Assembly: GCA_963693285.1 (NCBI GenBank)
Contig: OY848919.1
Span: forward strand, 11,899,461 to 11,963,460
Source of the DNA: Xestospongia muta
Taxonomy: Eukaryota > Porifera > Demospongiae > Haplosclerida > Petrosiidae
DNA length: 64,000 nt
Direction: 5' to 3'
The position numbers and the translations under genes were made by a program. Below the pieces are notes generated by a model, which did no database searches, was not told where the DNA came from, and saw nothing but the letters and a program-made list of their open reading frames with translations. Below, in pieces: positions 22,800 through 33,830 of this stretch (its first letter is position 1; the number at the start of each line of letters is the position of its first letter).

Positions 22800-24290
22800 A
22801 AATTAATTAATAGGTTATCATTAAAGGTTGTTCCAGTAATAATAATAACTATAATGAAATGTACAATACTTAAAATACCAATGACTACGAAAGAGCAAAG
22901 AATTCGAACTTTGTAGTAATTTTATTTGAAAAAAGGCAACACAGAGTATTATTTTCTTGTAATGGACAGAAACAACCAGAACAATGTATTGGTCCAATAA
23001 CTGTGTACATGAAAATATTGTCAGAATAATATGTAATTTAGAATATTTAATCAAAATTATCTGATAGCCAAACTTAAGAAAAAACTTGATTTGCTAGGGT
23101 GATTAGAATGTACACACAATGACCCATATATAGGCTATTTTCTGGTTACACTCCCATAACCCATGGACATACATTAGACATTTGAGCTAAATAATCATTG
23201 ATAACACCTTTCCCATATCTTACCAATGAATACAGCTGTACACTCAAAATAGCATTTTGTCATTTCAACCATTGTCTTTGTTACCATAATTTCATCAATA
23301 TGACATAAGACCAATATTGAGTTACCACAAAGCCAAAACTGGTCTAACTCAATATGAATAAAGTCAACTAGAAGCCAAAAGGTACTCTTTTAGTTTATGT
23401 CTAGTAATTGAAGCCATGAGCAAGAGATAGGCTATTTCAACTTGACTAATTGGATTAGGAACAGTTGAAACAGAGTCTCCTTATAGCTTCAAATGAAGCC
23501 ATGATCAATTACTATAGCAAAGTGGATGTAAAAGCAATGTGGTTCTAGATCCAACTAGTTGGCTTTATACATATTAAGATACACTATAGTTGGCCTTGTA
23601 GCAACTTAGAATGGGTTTACATCATATTGATGAAACTGTGGTAACGAAGACCTCGGTTAAAATGACAAAATGCTTTTTTCAGTTTACAATGATGGCTACA
23701 AGTATAGAAAACTTGCAAAATAACTAAACAATGTCTATGAAATGAATGGGATTAATGTACAATGTCATTTCTTAAAATTACTTACTATATATTTATTATA
23801 CAAAGTAAAAAACAAAGATCTCAGTAGTATTTAAATGAAGATGTCATAGATCATCATAATCTTGTTGATACGTATTGATAGATGAATATGAACAATTGTG
23901 TACTGTTGGAGGTTTCTGCATATCCCGTTGTTTGACTGAATATTATAATATATATATATGACTGGACTGATAGTAAGATTATTGATGAACAGTAGGTACA
24001 ATAAGGTATATTTTAGAACTAAATTTTTCTTTGATCTGTGCTGGCTTAAGTGATTACGAAAGAAAATGAATCTATATAAGTACTCAAATGTATGATGTAC
24101 TAACCACTATAGCAGTTATTAATCTTTCTCCCATCTAAACTGCATGCTACCATCCTCTGTCAGAATTTCAGTTTCAAGTCTCTCTCTTTCTGTTATAAAT
24201 ACTGTTCTTGTATCAACAACTTGATTAGCTATGTGTTTAAGAGCTATATTTCCTTCATGTGCTACATCCTTCCACTTGCTGTCTTCCATA
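22800..24290 (-). pseudogene. Degenerate four-TM array gene 6 (pseudogene)
   Basis: Remnants appear in gene order on the minus strand. Leader exon at about 24288-24100 reads MEDSKWKDVAHEGNIAL with V-V-D-T-R-T-V-F-I-T-E-R-E-R, then shifts frame before the donor. Exon 3 remnant at about 23940-23770 keeps Q-K-P-P-T-V but has a stop. The TM1 exon is cut by a MITE at 23251-23674. Exon 5 remnant at 23000-22800 still translates as I-G-P-I-H-C-S-G-C and F-V-V-I-G-I-L-S-I-V in shifting frames. It lies between close paralogues 5 and 7 and looks like an older, disabled sibling. Confidence 0.7.
23251..23674. mobile_element. MITE-like element inside the TM1 exon of pseudogene 6
   Basis: Imperfect inverted repeats of about 53 bp: 23251-23303 (AGCATTTTGTCATTTCAACC...) and 23622-23674, its reverse complement with some mismatches. 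There is no ORF inside. TM1-exon sequence continues on both sides (toward the Q-V-F block on the right and A-V-F-I on the left), showing that this is an insertion. The target duplication could not be resolved by eye. Confidence 0.7.
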
Positions 24291-24943
24291 TGCCATATTG
24301 TAATTTTATATGCTTTCTTTAATTAATAATTTATTTTAAATTTATTACAAGAAACAATGTCAACTGACCTCACTAAGATAAAAAAAATAGGTATTAAGTA
24401 GTATAATGTCAATAGTCAGCTTATTGGATATGGTTCCATGCTAGTGTTATTTCAACCTCCACATTCTAACATGTAGAGATGTTAGCCAACTACCACTAAC
24501 TATTAACATCCTCATTAGGACATGTATCAAGAAAGGTATTAAAAAGATAATAATTATTTCAGTTTTAAATCGTATTTATAAGTTTCAGCTGCACAATCAC
24601 GGTTGATTATTAAGATACATGATGATGATGTGTGGACAATTAATTGAAACATGTAATGTGCATATTTACAATAATAACTAATTGTAGACACATGTAGTGA
24701 TGCCATAATCTAGTTAATTTCTATTGTGAGACAATGCAACAATTGAGCATCATATATACTGTGTATGTCTACATGGTGTTTGAATGGCATTAAAATTTGC
24801 TAACATATTAAAAAATTTCTTTCAATAACAATTATAGTTAACAAAGTATTACAATACAAAATCATGAAAATGCTAAAACATAATACACAGTAATTAATAT
24901 TTCCATAATACCAAAAAAAGTTGAGGATCAAAGAGTAACCACT

Positions 24944-26672
24944 TCAATTCTGAGGTTTGGGGTTCGATATAAGACAAAAACAACACACCCAACAATAACA
25001 AAAGAAAATAACCAATCCATATGAAAACCCGACTGTAGCAATTATTGTTTCACTGTACTTACAAGTATCATTTTTATAACCATTAATAGCATCCCCATTA
25101 AAAGCTAATCCTGTAACAACACCAACCATAATCAAAAAGGCAATGCCTAGGATGCATGCAATGTAGAAACAACATGTACGAATGATTTCTTGGTCTTCTT
25201 CTTTAAAAAAGGCAACACAGAGACACACCCCAGCCATAAGCAAGATAATGGCGAGTAAAATAAATGAAGAGATACTTCCACCAAAAAAAGGATTGGCGCA
25301 ACTGATTGGTCCAACACCTGTTTACATGAGAAAAGTGAAAAATTAATAAATTGTTACATAATATGTGACCTGATTTGCAATAAAGGACCACTTTTGTCAA
25401 AGACATTTGTGACGTGATTATGAAAAGGATCACTTTTAAAACATCTTAAAAACAGTTTGTATATATATACGCAGTTATCATGAACAGTTATGTATATATA
25501 CCAGCTGTATGTCTACAAAACTGTTTTTGAGATGTTTTAACAGTGGTCCTTGTTCATAAATCATATCACAAATGTTTTGCCAGAAGTGGTCCCTTATTAC
25601 AAATTAGATCAGATATATAAGTAATCAAGAATGTCATAAGAAATTATCTGATGCCATTTCTATATATATAATTGTAAAAATATTAACAGTAACGCAAAAA
25701 TTGACAACATATGATGGGGTTGTACTCTTATGAAGAAGACATGAAAGTCCTGTTTACAACAATGCAAAAAATCCCTGGTATATCCCCTCTAACAACCATT
25801 GTACAAATATGGGCATCAGTGTTTACTCAGTAGTAACCCATATTCAATTATTCATGTCTCCTATTCTATGTGATTATTATCAAAATAGGCTATGAATTAC
25901 CATTCCCGTATATAACAATTCCCCAAAGGACTTACTAATGAAAACAACCAATAGAACGACAGTTATCAGATTACAAACTTGTAGAAAAGCCAAGCAAAGA
26001 TCTATTAAAGAATTAAACACAGCATTCACATACATCACATGATCTTTAAACTAAACAATCTTTGCTAATTGTATTTACTTACTGTTAAATACACAAGGTA
26101 AGAAACAAAGGAGACAGCATAATTTAAACAAAGATATTATAGGATTATTATCTTCATCTTCCTGTTGTTGTGAAGAAGCCTGAGCATTGCTAGTTGAAAA
26201 TGAACGACCACGTATTGCTGGAATATTCTGCTGTTGCACTGCACAATGGAACAAAATGAGTGAATTAATAATGATGCATGGCAAAAAAGATGTGACATTC
26301 ACTTCGTACCAGTGAACAACACCATTATTTGTAAACACCACATTGTTTTTCTGTTGGTACAAAGTGAATGTCACTGTTCATTTTTTGCTTACAATTGTTT
26401 TGAATCCAACCTGGCTGTAGTGACATGAAAGAGAAAGAATATATTATATAAATGTAAGTACTCAGATATAAAGATGTACTAACCACTCTAACAGCTCGGA
26501 TTCTTTCTCCCATCACAACTGCAGTCCCGCCATCCTCTGTAGGAACTTGAACTGCAATCCTCTCTCTTTCTGCTACAAAACCAGTCCTTGAATCAACAAC
26601 ATGGTCTACTACACGACCAACAGCAACATCTCCTTCTCGTGCTACTTCTACCTGTCGACCAACATACGCCAT
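24944..26672 (-). CDS. Four-TM protein, TMEM272-like, array gene 7
   Basis: Exons 26672-26484, 26414-26393 (22 nt, P-G-W-I-Q-N-N), 26238-26083, 26001-25936, 25317-24944; 268 aa. It is a near copy of gene 5: the same leader except for a few residues (P-R-T-G-L-L versus S-R-T-G-F-V), the same S-F-S-T-S-N block in exon 3 with a Q/E-rich insert, the same TM exons, and a different last few residues. Intron 4 contains a foldback element at 25364-25612. Conservation of exon lengths while introns differ suggests both copies are functional. Confidence 0.74.
25364..25612. mobile_element. Foldback (long inverted repeat) element in intron 4 of array gene 7
   Basis: The left arm (about 25364-25459, containing GCAATAAAGGACCACTTTTG and AAAACATCTTAAAAACAG) is the imperfect reverse complement of the right arm (about 25515-25612). 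A spacer of about 55 bp is rich in TATATA. Non-coding. Confidence 0.75.
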
Positions 26673-27749
26673 TTTACACCAGATACTGACACTATGACGT
26701 TAAGTGGGGCAAACCTGAGCAAACGAGATATTTATATGTGTGTGCATGTATTAAACAATTATTAAAAGTTATTGCATGCGTTGTATATTATTAACATAAT
26801 TAGTGAATTCATGATCTAAAAGTATTTTTAACAAATCCATGTGATGAATAAATATATATATATTATTTATAATAATTAGATGATTGGATCCATATTGTTC
26901 TCTGTAGAAATCAACTTTGGAAACAAATCATGTGAACATCAACAATATTCCATATATAATATTTGACTCCAATGTAATAGATGGAACAATTCAAAAAAGT
27001 TACAAAAGACAATGAATATGTCTGAATGAAAGTTACAAATTCTTTAGAAATGTTGTTAGTTTCCATGTGGCAATTATTATTACTTCTATTATATCTCACT
27101 CCTTTCAATCATTGGTTGGTCTTTCTCTTGCCAACCTTTCTAATCTCTTATGTATACTCTCTACTCTTTTCATTTTCTTGGTCTGTGTCAGTCTTTTGTA
27201 ACTCATTTTTCTCTTCTTTCTATTGTCTCTATTTCTCTTCATTCTATTCTTCACTGTCTATCATCCACAAGTCTTTCTTACCTTCCTTTAACTGTTTCTA
27301 CTTCTCTGTCCCTGTCTGCCTCTCTCAACCTCTTCTTGTCTTCCTTCTACTGTTTCTGCTTGTCTTAATTCATTCCCTTTATTCTTGTCTGTCTCTCAAG
27401 CCCTCCTTGTCTTTATTTAACTGTCTCTGCTTCTCTTCCTTCCTGTCATCCCTGTCTGTCTCTCTCAAGCCTTCCTTGTCTTTCTTTAACTGTCTCTTCC
27501 TCTCATTGTTCCCTTCTTCCCTACATGTTTGTTCCACAAGCTCTTCTTGACTTCTTTTAACTGTCTCTGCTTCTCTTTCTTCCTTTCATCTCTGTCTGTC
27601 TCTCTCAAGCCCTCCTTGCATTATATTAAAATATATATATATCTTAAAACATAAGCAAAATATATGTATCATAGAGACTATGATTTTTCCAAACAATGTC
27701 TATCATCAGTCACAAAATACTTTTATAAATAGCAAATAGCAGTACATGT
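26673..27749. other. Intergenic stretch with polypyrimidine tandem repeat at 27110-27630
   Basis: From about 27110 to 27630 the plus strand is almost pure C/T and built of imperfect units containing CTGTCTCTCTCAAGCC and TTTAACTGTCTCTGCTTCTC, roughly 75-85 bp apart. The 174-aa Ser/Leu/Phe-rich ORF there is a by-product. The rest is AT-rich without recognisable features. It may hold the promoter of gene 7 (right of 26672) and the 3' end of gene 8. Confidence 0.6.
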
Positions 27750-29138
27750 TTATACACGAAATCTTCTAAGTCTTGTCATATAACGTGAACATACACATCC
27801 ACAGCAAGTGAACATTATCAGTGCATAGAAATAGCTGAGAGCAATGTACATTATGTTATAATATTTATTGCAGATGCTATCAGTAGATTGTTGTTCAGGG
27901 TCAAGATCATAAACATAAAGAGAATCTACCACAACTGCTGCCATAAAGAATATACCAAGAAATAAAGCAATGAAGAATAAACAGAGGCCCTCACGACGCA
28001 TGCAATAGCTGTCATATTTAAATGTACAAGTACACACACCAGTCAAAGCAAGTACAATTCCTAAAGCGACAATTGTTGGAATACTTGAAACTGTGCAATC
28101 AATAGCACCATACGCTAAAGATAAGAAAGTTATAGTACTTTTGCAATAAAAAATATGTGATGGACTAACCTGTAAGTGTAAGTAAAATTATAGTAACCGT
28201 TACAACAATCATGGCAAAAATTCCTCCAGTCCATCCTGTCAAACATATATTATTATTATGAGAGATAATAAGAACTTATATATTATACTTACTTATCAAT
28301 GTTACACATGGTAAAAAACAGAAGCCACAACACTCCCTAAACTGATACCGAACGCTATCATAGCAATCACAGCACGAGTCACAATAGTTACAGCATGAGT
28401 CATAACAGTCAGAACACGAGTCATAACAGTCAGAGCATGACTTACAGTCACAACAGTCACAGTCAGAACATTTACAATCACAACATTTTGTGCAACATGT
28501 CCAACATGCATGTTGGGTATTGCGAAAGCAGTTACAACAATATCTATTGATTCTTTGTTTTCTTGTCTTTTGATGTTGAGGCTGGCGTTGTATATTGGTT
28601 ATAGTTGTCTGATTGGTTTCCTTTTAAAGAAAGAATTTCATTAGTATTAGTGAACTAATATATATAATAGTATGTTCTTTTTAAAAGAAGTGTCTACAGC
28701 ACCAGTAACAGAACACTGTACTTTAATGTGAAATTAATACATTTAGGTCTCAATGTTTGATGTTTAGGGTCTAGGGAATTGTATTAAATTCCCATTAAAG
28801 TGCAGTATTCTATTACCAGTACTCTAGCCTTTTAAACACAATCACATATAACCTTTTATCTGGTTTTCCTTGAATGTTTTGTATACAGTTTGCACAAACC
28901 TGTTCACTGTATATATTATGTGATCTATTGTAATTGCTAAGTTTTTAAGTCAACCTTTATGTGTACAAATATAGCTTACTCTTATTTCTTGGCCTTGATT
29001 ATCATAAATTCGATTTGGTAATATAAGGTCAATATCTCGTTCATTTTCAACCAGTTCATTGTCGTAGCACATCAACGGATGATCTAACAACGTTTCGTTA
29101 GCAGGTTGTACAGATCCTCCATCACACTCTTCAGCCAT
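27750..29138 (-). CDS. Four-TM protein, TMEM272-like, array gene 8, with extreme Cys-rich cytoplasmic exon
   Basis: Exons 29138-28980, 28620-28293, 28235-28170, 28114-27750; 305 aa. The leader (53 aa, starting MAEECDGGSVQPANETLLDH) is of another type and there is no P-x-W-I micro-exon; its intron is phase 0. Exon 2 (109 codons) has 28 Cys in its last ~82 residues, including heptad units C-(S/C)-D-C-Y-D-S, and ends in the family block C-C-G-F-C-F-L-P-C-V. TM1 begins G-W-T-G-G-I-F. The last exon begins Y-G-A-I-D-C-T-V, then TM2-4 and a basic tail R-L-R-R-F. Another frame over exon 2 is also open but is Val-rich and lacks the family motif. Confidence 0.72.
28355..28460 (-). repeat. 21-bp coding repeat for a CxDCYDS heptad
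   Basis: About four to five 21-bp units (plus strand: GAGTCATAACAGTCAGAACAC and variants) within exon 2 of array gene 8. Each encodes seven residues of the type C-S-D-C-Y-D-S. The period is a multiple of three, so unit number can change without frameshift. Confidence 0.75.
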
Positions 29139-29335
29139 ATTGAGACTGAACCCATGCAAACGTTAACACAACAGCCCTTATCATTAATTAGTCCTGAAAC
29201 CTGCACAGTCATTGTTATTGTTATTATAAGTCAAGGTCAGAGATGATCACATCATATATATATTATAGTACATAGTATAAATGATAATATCACTTTATAT
29301 AATATATTTAAGTTCTTGTAATCAATTGACACAGT

Positions 29336-30574
29336 TTAAAGTAAATTATAGTTATAACTATCCAATATACTATCTCTGTGTGTAGTATAATAATCATACG
29401 ACCTACCAGTACTAGTATATACTGGTATGGTATTGTCTAGTGTAGCTTCAAAGGAACGGTTATAACCAGAATGCCGTCCGCCCGTGTACTCATATTTTAC
29501 CTGGTGCCTCCAGCGCTTCATTACATTCATATAACACGAAAATGTCCACCCAAAGATCATGCATAGCATCAATCCGTAGAAAAATCCGAGAGAAATATAA
29601 GCAGTCATCCTTACATTTTTGCAATTACTATCAATAGACTCTGCTAACTGAACGTCCTTGAATGTATACAATGTAGCAAATCCAACTGATATTAGAAAAA
29701 GAATGCCCAGAGTAAAAACAATGGCATAAAGAAAATTCGTCCAACGACGTCGACTGAAAACATTCTGAAAGAATCTAGAAGAAAAGAGACAAATACCAGT
29801 TAAAAGAAGTACAACTCCCAAAGCAATAAATATTGGAAGTCTTGATATGGTACAGTCCATTGGATTAAGAGCTAAACATTGAAAACATAATTATCATAAT
29901 AATTATAAATGTATAAACCTTCACTGACCAATAACTACTACTAAAAATACAGCTGCTGCTGTAACAGTCATCTGGGAAATGCCACAAGTCCATCCTTTAT
30001 ATAATAGAGACTTATTTTCAGGGACATTATAAGCAATTATAATCTTACTTGTTAGCTTATTACAAGAGGAAAAACAACAACGACAACAACTAATAAACAA
30101 ATCATCATCTAAACCACATATATCAGACCAATCTCTGGTCTTTGAGTGCTGGGGCTGATTTTGCACTTGCCCAAACATTCGTCCTGAATCGACTTCGGAA
30201 TCCGTAATCTGAACTGGAGGGTATTCTTCCTCAATTTGTACTGACTATATAATATACAAGAAAACATTAACAATTTAATTTTTAATAGCTAATCCTATCA
30301 TTTACAATTACTTAATTGTAAATGATAGGTATTATAACAGTTAGTAATTACTCAATATTAATAGATAAATAATTTGTATGCATATATATACTCCACTGTA
30401 TAGTATTTACATCAATTTATAAGATTAATATTGAATAAGCTATGCTATATTCTATACCTCTCCTCCATCAGGATCCTCATAATCAGTCACTTCTATAGGA
30501 GGTCTTTGTGACTCAACTAATCCATCAACTATATCTTGTTGTGTAGCTCCATATCCTTTTTGGCCACTCTCCAT
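29336..30574 (-). CDS. Four-TM protein, TMEM272-like, array gene 9, with Tyr-rich tail
   Basis: Exons 30574-30458, 30244-30049, 29994-29929, 29871-29336; 304 aa. The leader (39 aa) ends D-P-D-G-G-E at a phase-0 donor, like the leaders at 32.0 and 41.8 kb. Exon 2 has E-E-E-Y-P-P-V and a C-C-R-C-C-F-S-S-C juxtamembrane cluster. TM1 starts W-T-C-G-I-S. The last exon carries C-T-I-S-R-L-P-I-F, TM2-4 and a long C-terminal cytoplasmic tail of about 60 residues with many tyrosines (K-Y-E-Y, S-Y-D-Y-Y, S-Y-N-Y-N-L-L), a feature the other copies lack. The tail could be a tyrosine-kinase/phosphatase target or an endocytic Y-x-x-L signal; this is inference. Confidence 0.72.
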
Positions 30575-31138
30575 GATTAGTTTTTGTAATCTCTTCCCCT
30601 CATTGACTTCCTGTCAGTTATGAGTTAATAATTAACTATCAAAACAATGAAATGTTGTTGTCATACTGTCATAGTCTGTCTTGTCAATGTTTTTACGATC
30701 ATAAGGACAGATCATACAACAAACCAAACATATATTGTTAGTATGAAAGTTAATAAAAGCAATTACTTTCACTATATATAATTGTGACATTCGTTGTAGA
30801 GATTATGGACCATTTTGTCTACTAACCTACATATGCTGACCTGATTGCTATTTATTTATGAACATTTTTTGTTCCATTATTAGATGAACCCACTTCTATA
30901 ATAGAGTATATCTAATAGAGAGTCTAATGTGTAGGATTTACTTATTAATACTTTCAGGTTGGTATGTTTAAGGTAAACTATGTCCTTGGTTACTAACACT
31001 AAGAACACCCAAACCTAAAGATATGGGATACAGACAGTTTTTATAACCTCTTCATTTTTAATTTCCTGTCTTTTATTAATTAACAATTTTGTATTAAAAC
31101 AGTGAAAGTAAAAATGGAAGATGTATCTCTATGTCTCT
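30575..31138. other. Intergenic stretch between array genes 9 and 10
   Basis: AT-rich with no recognised feature; it should include the promoter of gene 9 and the terminator of gene 10. Confidence 0.4.
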
Positions 31139-32051
31139 CTACTCATCCCAATCGAAACAACCACAACAACAGACCATGCAACAAGTAATAAATGTTAATA
31201 CACAAAAGTAAGCAAGAGCACTAATTCCAATTATGTTATAGTTACTGCAAGCTGGATACATTGCAGTAATGTTGGTATGATAATAATGAACTGAATCAAC
31301 CCCAACAACAGTTACAAAAAGAACAGCAAGAATACAGGCAACACTGAGGAGACAGCTCATCAACCAAAAGCTGTAAGTCTGACAATTAAGTATACGGATC
31401 ATAACCTCGAACTTAATAACACATTGACACAAACAAATCATAATAAATATGATTCCTAGAGCAATCATTGTTGGAATACTTATAAAAGCACATGAAGTGA
31501 GATGAGTAGCTGAAAAATAAGACAATACTAATACACATCTTAAAATTGACCACTTACCTGTAAAAAACATTAGTATTGTTATGCCTGCAACATGAACCAG
31601 ATCAATGATACCACAAGTATACCCTAGATAAATAAAATATATGGACTACACTTATAGAATGACAAACTGACTTGATAGTTTTCTGCTAGGAAGAAAGCAA
31701 AACAAACAACACACATTATATTTTTCTAATCTGTCCTCCCAATTGACACAGTATCGACGACGATTTCTTTTAGCAGGTTGATATCGATACTTGTATTGGA
31801 TCAATACCAAAGTGATGCCAACATAATGAAGATGAGTATATATAATGAAGATAACTAAATAACCATACATCATAGCAGAAACTAGATTTAACACATTCAT
31901 AGTCATACAGTACCTGGATACTTGGCAGTAAACTTACAATTCTTCCACCATCAGGATTATCAGTTCTTACTCTTGTTATATTGTTATTTCCTCCATCAAG
32001 TAATGAGCTTGTTTCTCCATGAGGACCATCACATTGTTCCTCACTGAGCAT
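31139..32051 (-). CDS. Four-TM protein, TMEM272-like, array gene 10
   Basis: Exons 32051-31938, 31789-31672, 31623-31558, 31509-31139; 222 aa. The leader (38 aa, MLSEEQCDGPHGETSSLLDG, ending N-P-D-G-G-R-I at a GTAAGT donor) is shared with the plus-strand pseudogenes at 38.1 and 41.8 kb. Exon 2 is basic (R-N-R-R-R) and ends with C-C-L-F-C-F-L-P. TM1 starts Y-T-C-G-I-I. The last exon has S-C-A-F-I-S-I-P, TM2-4 and a Cys cluster C-C-M-V-C-C-C-G-C at the end. Compact gene: all introns are under about 150 bp. Confidence 0.7.
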
Positions 32052-32333
32052 TTTGCATGCTGTAGTAACCCTACCTCAGCTTATGATCATGTGACATGTA
32101 ATAACTTAGTAGTGTCAAAAATGTAATTAGTTACTACATATTGTCTTCATCCAAGGACAGTTACTAAACTGATCCATAAACTTCTTTAATCAAAGGAGAG
32201 TCTGCCTACCATGACGTAAATTTGATTAAACTTGACATTCAAATATTTATAGTTTTGTTAAAAACAACAATAATAGTCTGACAAATATGATTAAGACATA
32301 ATAATTAATTTGTTATATTAATATTGAATACCT

Positions 32334-33165
32334 TCATATATATAGATAACGATTATATCTTCTAACTGGACAACATTTCTTTTTGATCAGTTCTATGCAA
32401 TAAGACCAAATACATCCACAACACACAAACATTATCAGTCCATAAAAGTAGCTAAGAGCAATATAAACTGTTACACCATATTCATTACAGACACTAGTGA
32501 TTGACTGAGGTCCTGAAAGGTCACTACTGAATATGTATATTGTATCTACTACAACTGCTAAGATAAACAGGATACTTAGAAAGCAGGCAATACAGAGCAA
32601 CAGATTCAAGCCTCTATTTAAGTAATATCTTCTTTCAAATATTCTGGTGACACATGAACAGACAAGAATGATAAGAAGTACGAGTCCTAGAGCAATAAAT
32701 GTTGGAATGCTGGCATTAGTACAATAAACAGGACCAAGAGCTAAAAATAGAAAAACAATAAAGCTAAAAAATAATAAATACTTTAATAAATACCTGTGCC
32801 AACTATTAAAGCGACGGTAGCTGCAACAAAGATCAGTCCAGCAATACCACAAGTGTTTACTAGGATAAAGAAATAAATATTTTTTTTTAATATTAATAAG
32901 TCAACTCACTCCACAATGATATACAGGGTAAATAGAAATGATGACGCAAATTCCAAAGTAAATTAACATAAATACAACTTTCTTTAGCTAGATCGCAAAA
33001 TTCATAAGCATAATACGAGAAATTTCTTTTCTTTTCTTTTACTCTATCTTCTCTCACTACTACTACTACTCCATCAGGTTCATTGTCAATTCCTTCTCTG
33101 TGTGCTGTTTCATGGTCATTATTTACTAGTTGAATTTCTTCAGGAACAAAACCATCATTTTCCAT
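32334..33165 (-). CDS. Four-TM protein, TMEM272-like, array gene 11
   Basis: Exons 33165-32910, 32859-32794, 32740-32334; 242 aa. Leader and juxtamembrane parts are fused into a single 85-codon exon beginning MENDGFVPEEIQLVNNDHE, with a poly-Val/acidic middle and F-Y-L-P-C-I at its end in place of F-L-P-C. TM1 has N-T-C-G-I-A-G-L. The last exon begins A-L-G-P-V-Y-C-T, then TM2-4 and a basic Cys-containing tail (K-K-K-C-C). The single-exon leader indicates intron loss relative to genes 8-10. Confidence 0.7.
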
Positions 33166-33830
33166 GACTAGTATATTCTATGAACTCTGCACTTTGGTCT
33201 TTATAACTATATATCACGTGACAAAAGTTACTACAATTATAGTGTTAATATTGTGTACTAAGTAAACTGAGTAACATTTGTTATTAAATATGAAATATGA
33301 TAAAATATCGTTATGAGATAAAAGATACTACATATACACATCTCTAAGTATCATTTCATTTTGTAGAAAAGGTTTAAGATCATGTGGCAAAAACTTTAAG
33401 ATTATGCAGCAGAAACTTTAAGATTATATAGCTATAATTAATATTTCATGGTGCCAAAACTTTAAGATTTTGAAAGTTATATAAAGTCATAATGATATCA
33501 AGTGCATTACATGATATCAGAAGGAGTAACACAATAACGTTTTCTTTATGGTTAAGTCATGACTTCTAGCAATAAACCTTAATGATCATTAAAGTTTATT
33601 GCTAGATGACAAATTTAATCTTAATTTGTCACAATATAGCGATAGTAGTTATAAAGTCCATATACTCTGAAAAACTGTTAATTATATTGCAATAGAGAAA
33701 AACAGAATGTACATTTCAGTTTATATTTTATTAAGGTTTGATACAAAGTAACATATAAAACATGAAATTAAGTCACAAATTGATCTCAATCACAATATAA
33801 AAGAGATAATAGTCATATAATCCATTAATT
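33166..33830. other. Intergenic stretch with clustered palindromes
   Basis: Holds the promoter of gene 11 (left) and the 3' end of gene 12 (right). At 33554-33630 lie three neighbouring perfect or near-perfect palindromes (AGTCATGACT; the 42-bp TCTAGCAATAAAC...GTTTATTGCTAGA; GACAAATT...AATTTGTC). From about 33667 the sequence is duplicated at 38331, marking the left edge of the segmental duplication. Confidence 0.7.

Noticed and set aside
27026..27550. 174-aa Ser/Leu/Phe-rich ORF
   Set aside because: Translates a polypyrimidine tandem repeat; no domain, signal or sibling.
28302..28511. Val/Thr-rich 69-aa minus ORF over exon 2 of array gene 8
   Set aside because: Wrong frame: it lacks the F-L-P-C block and the correct splice phase; the Cys-rich frame fits.
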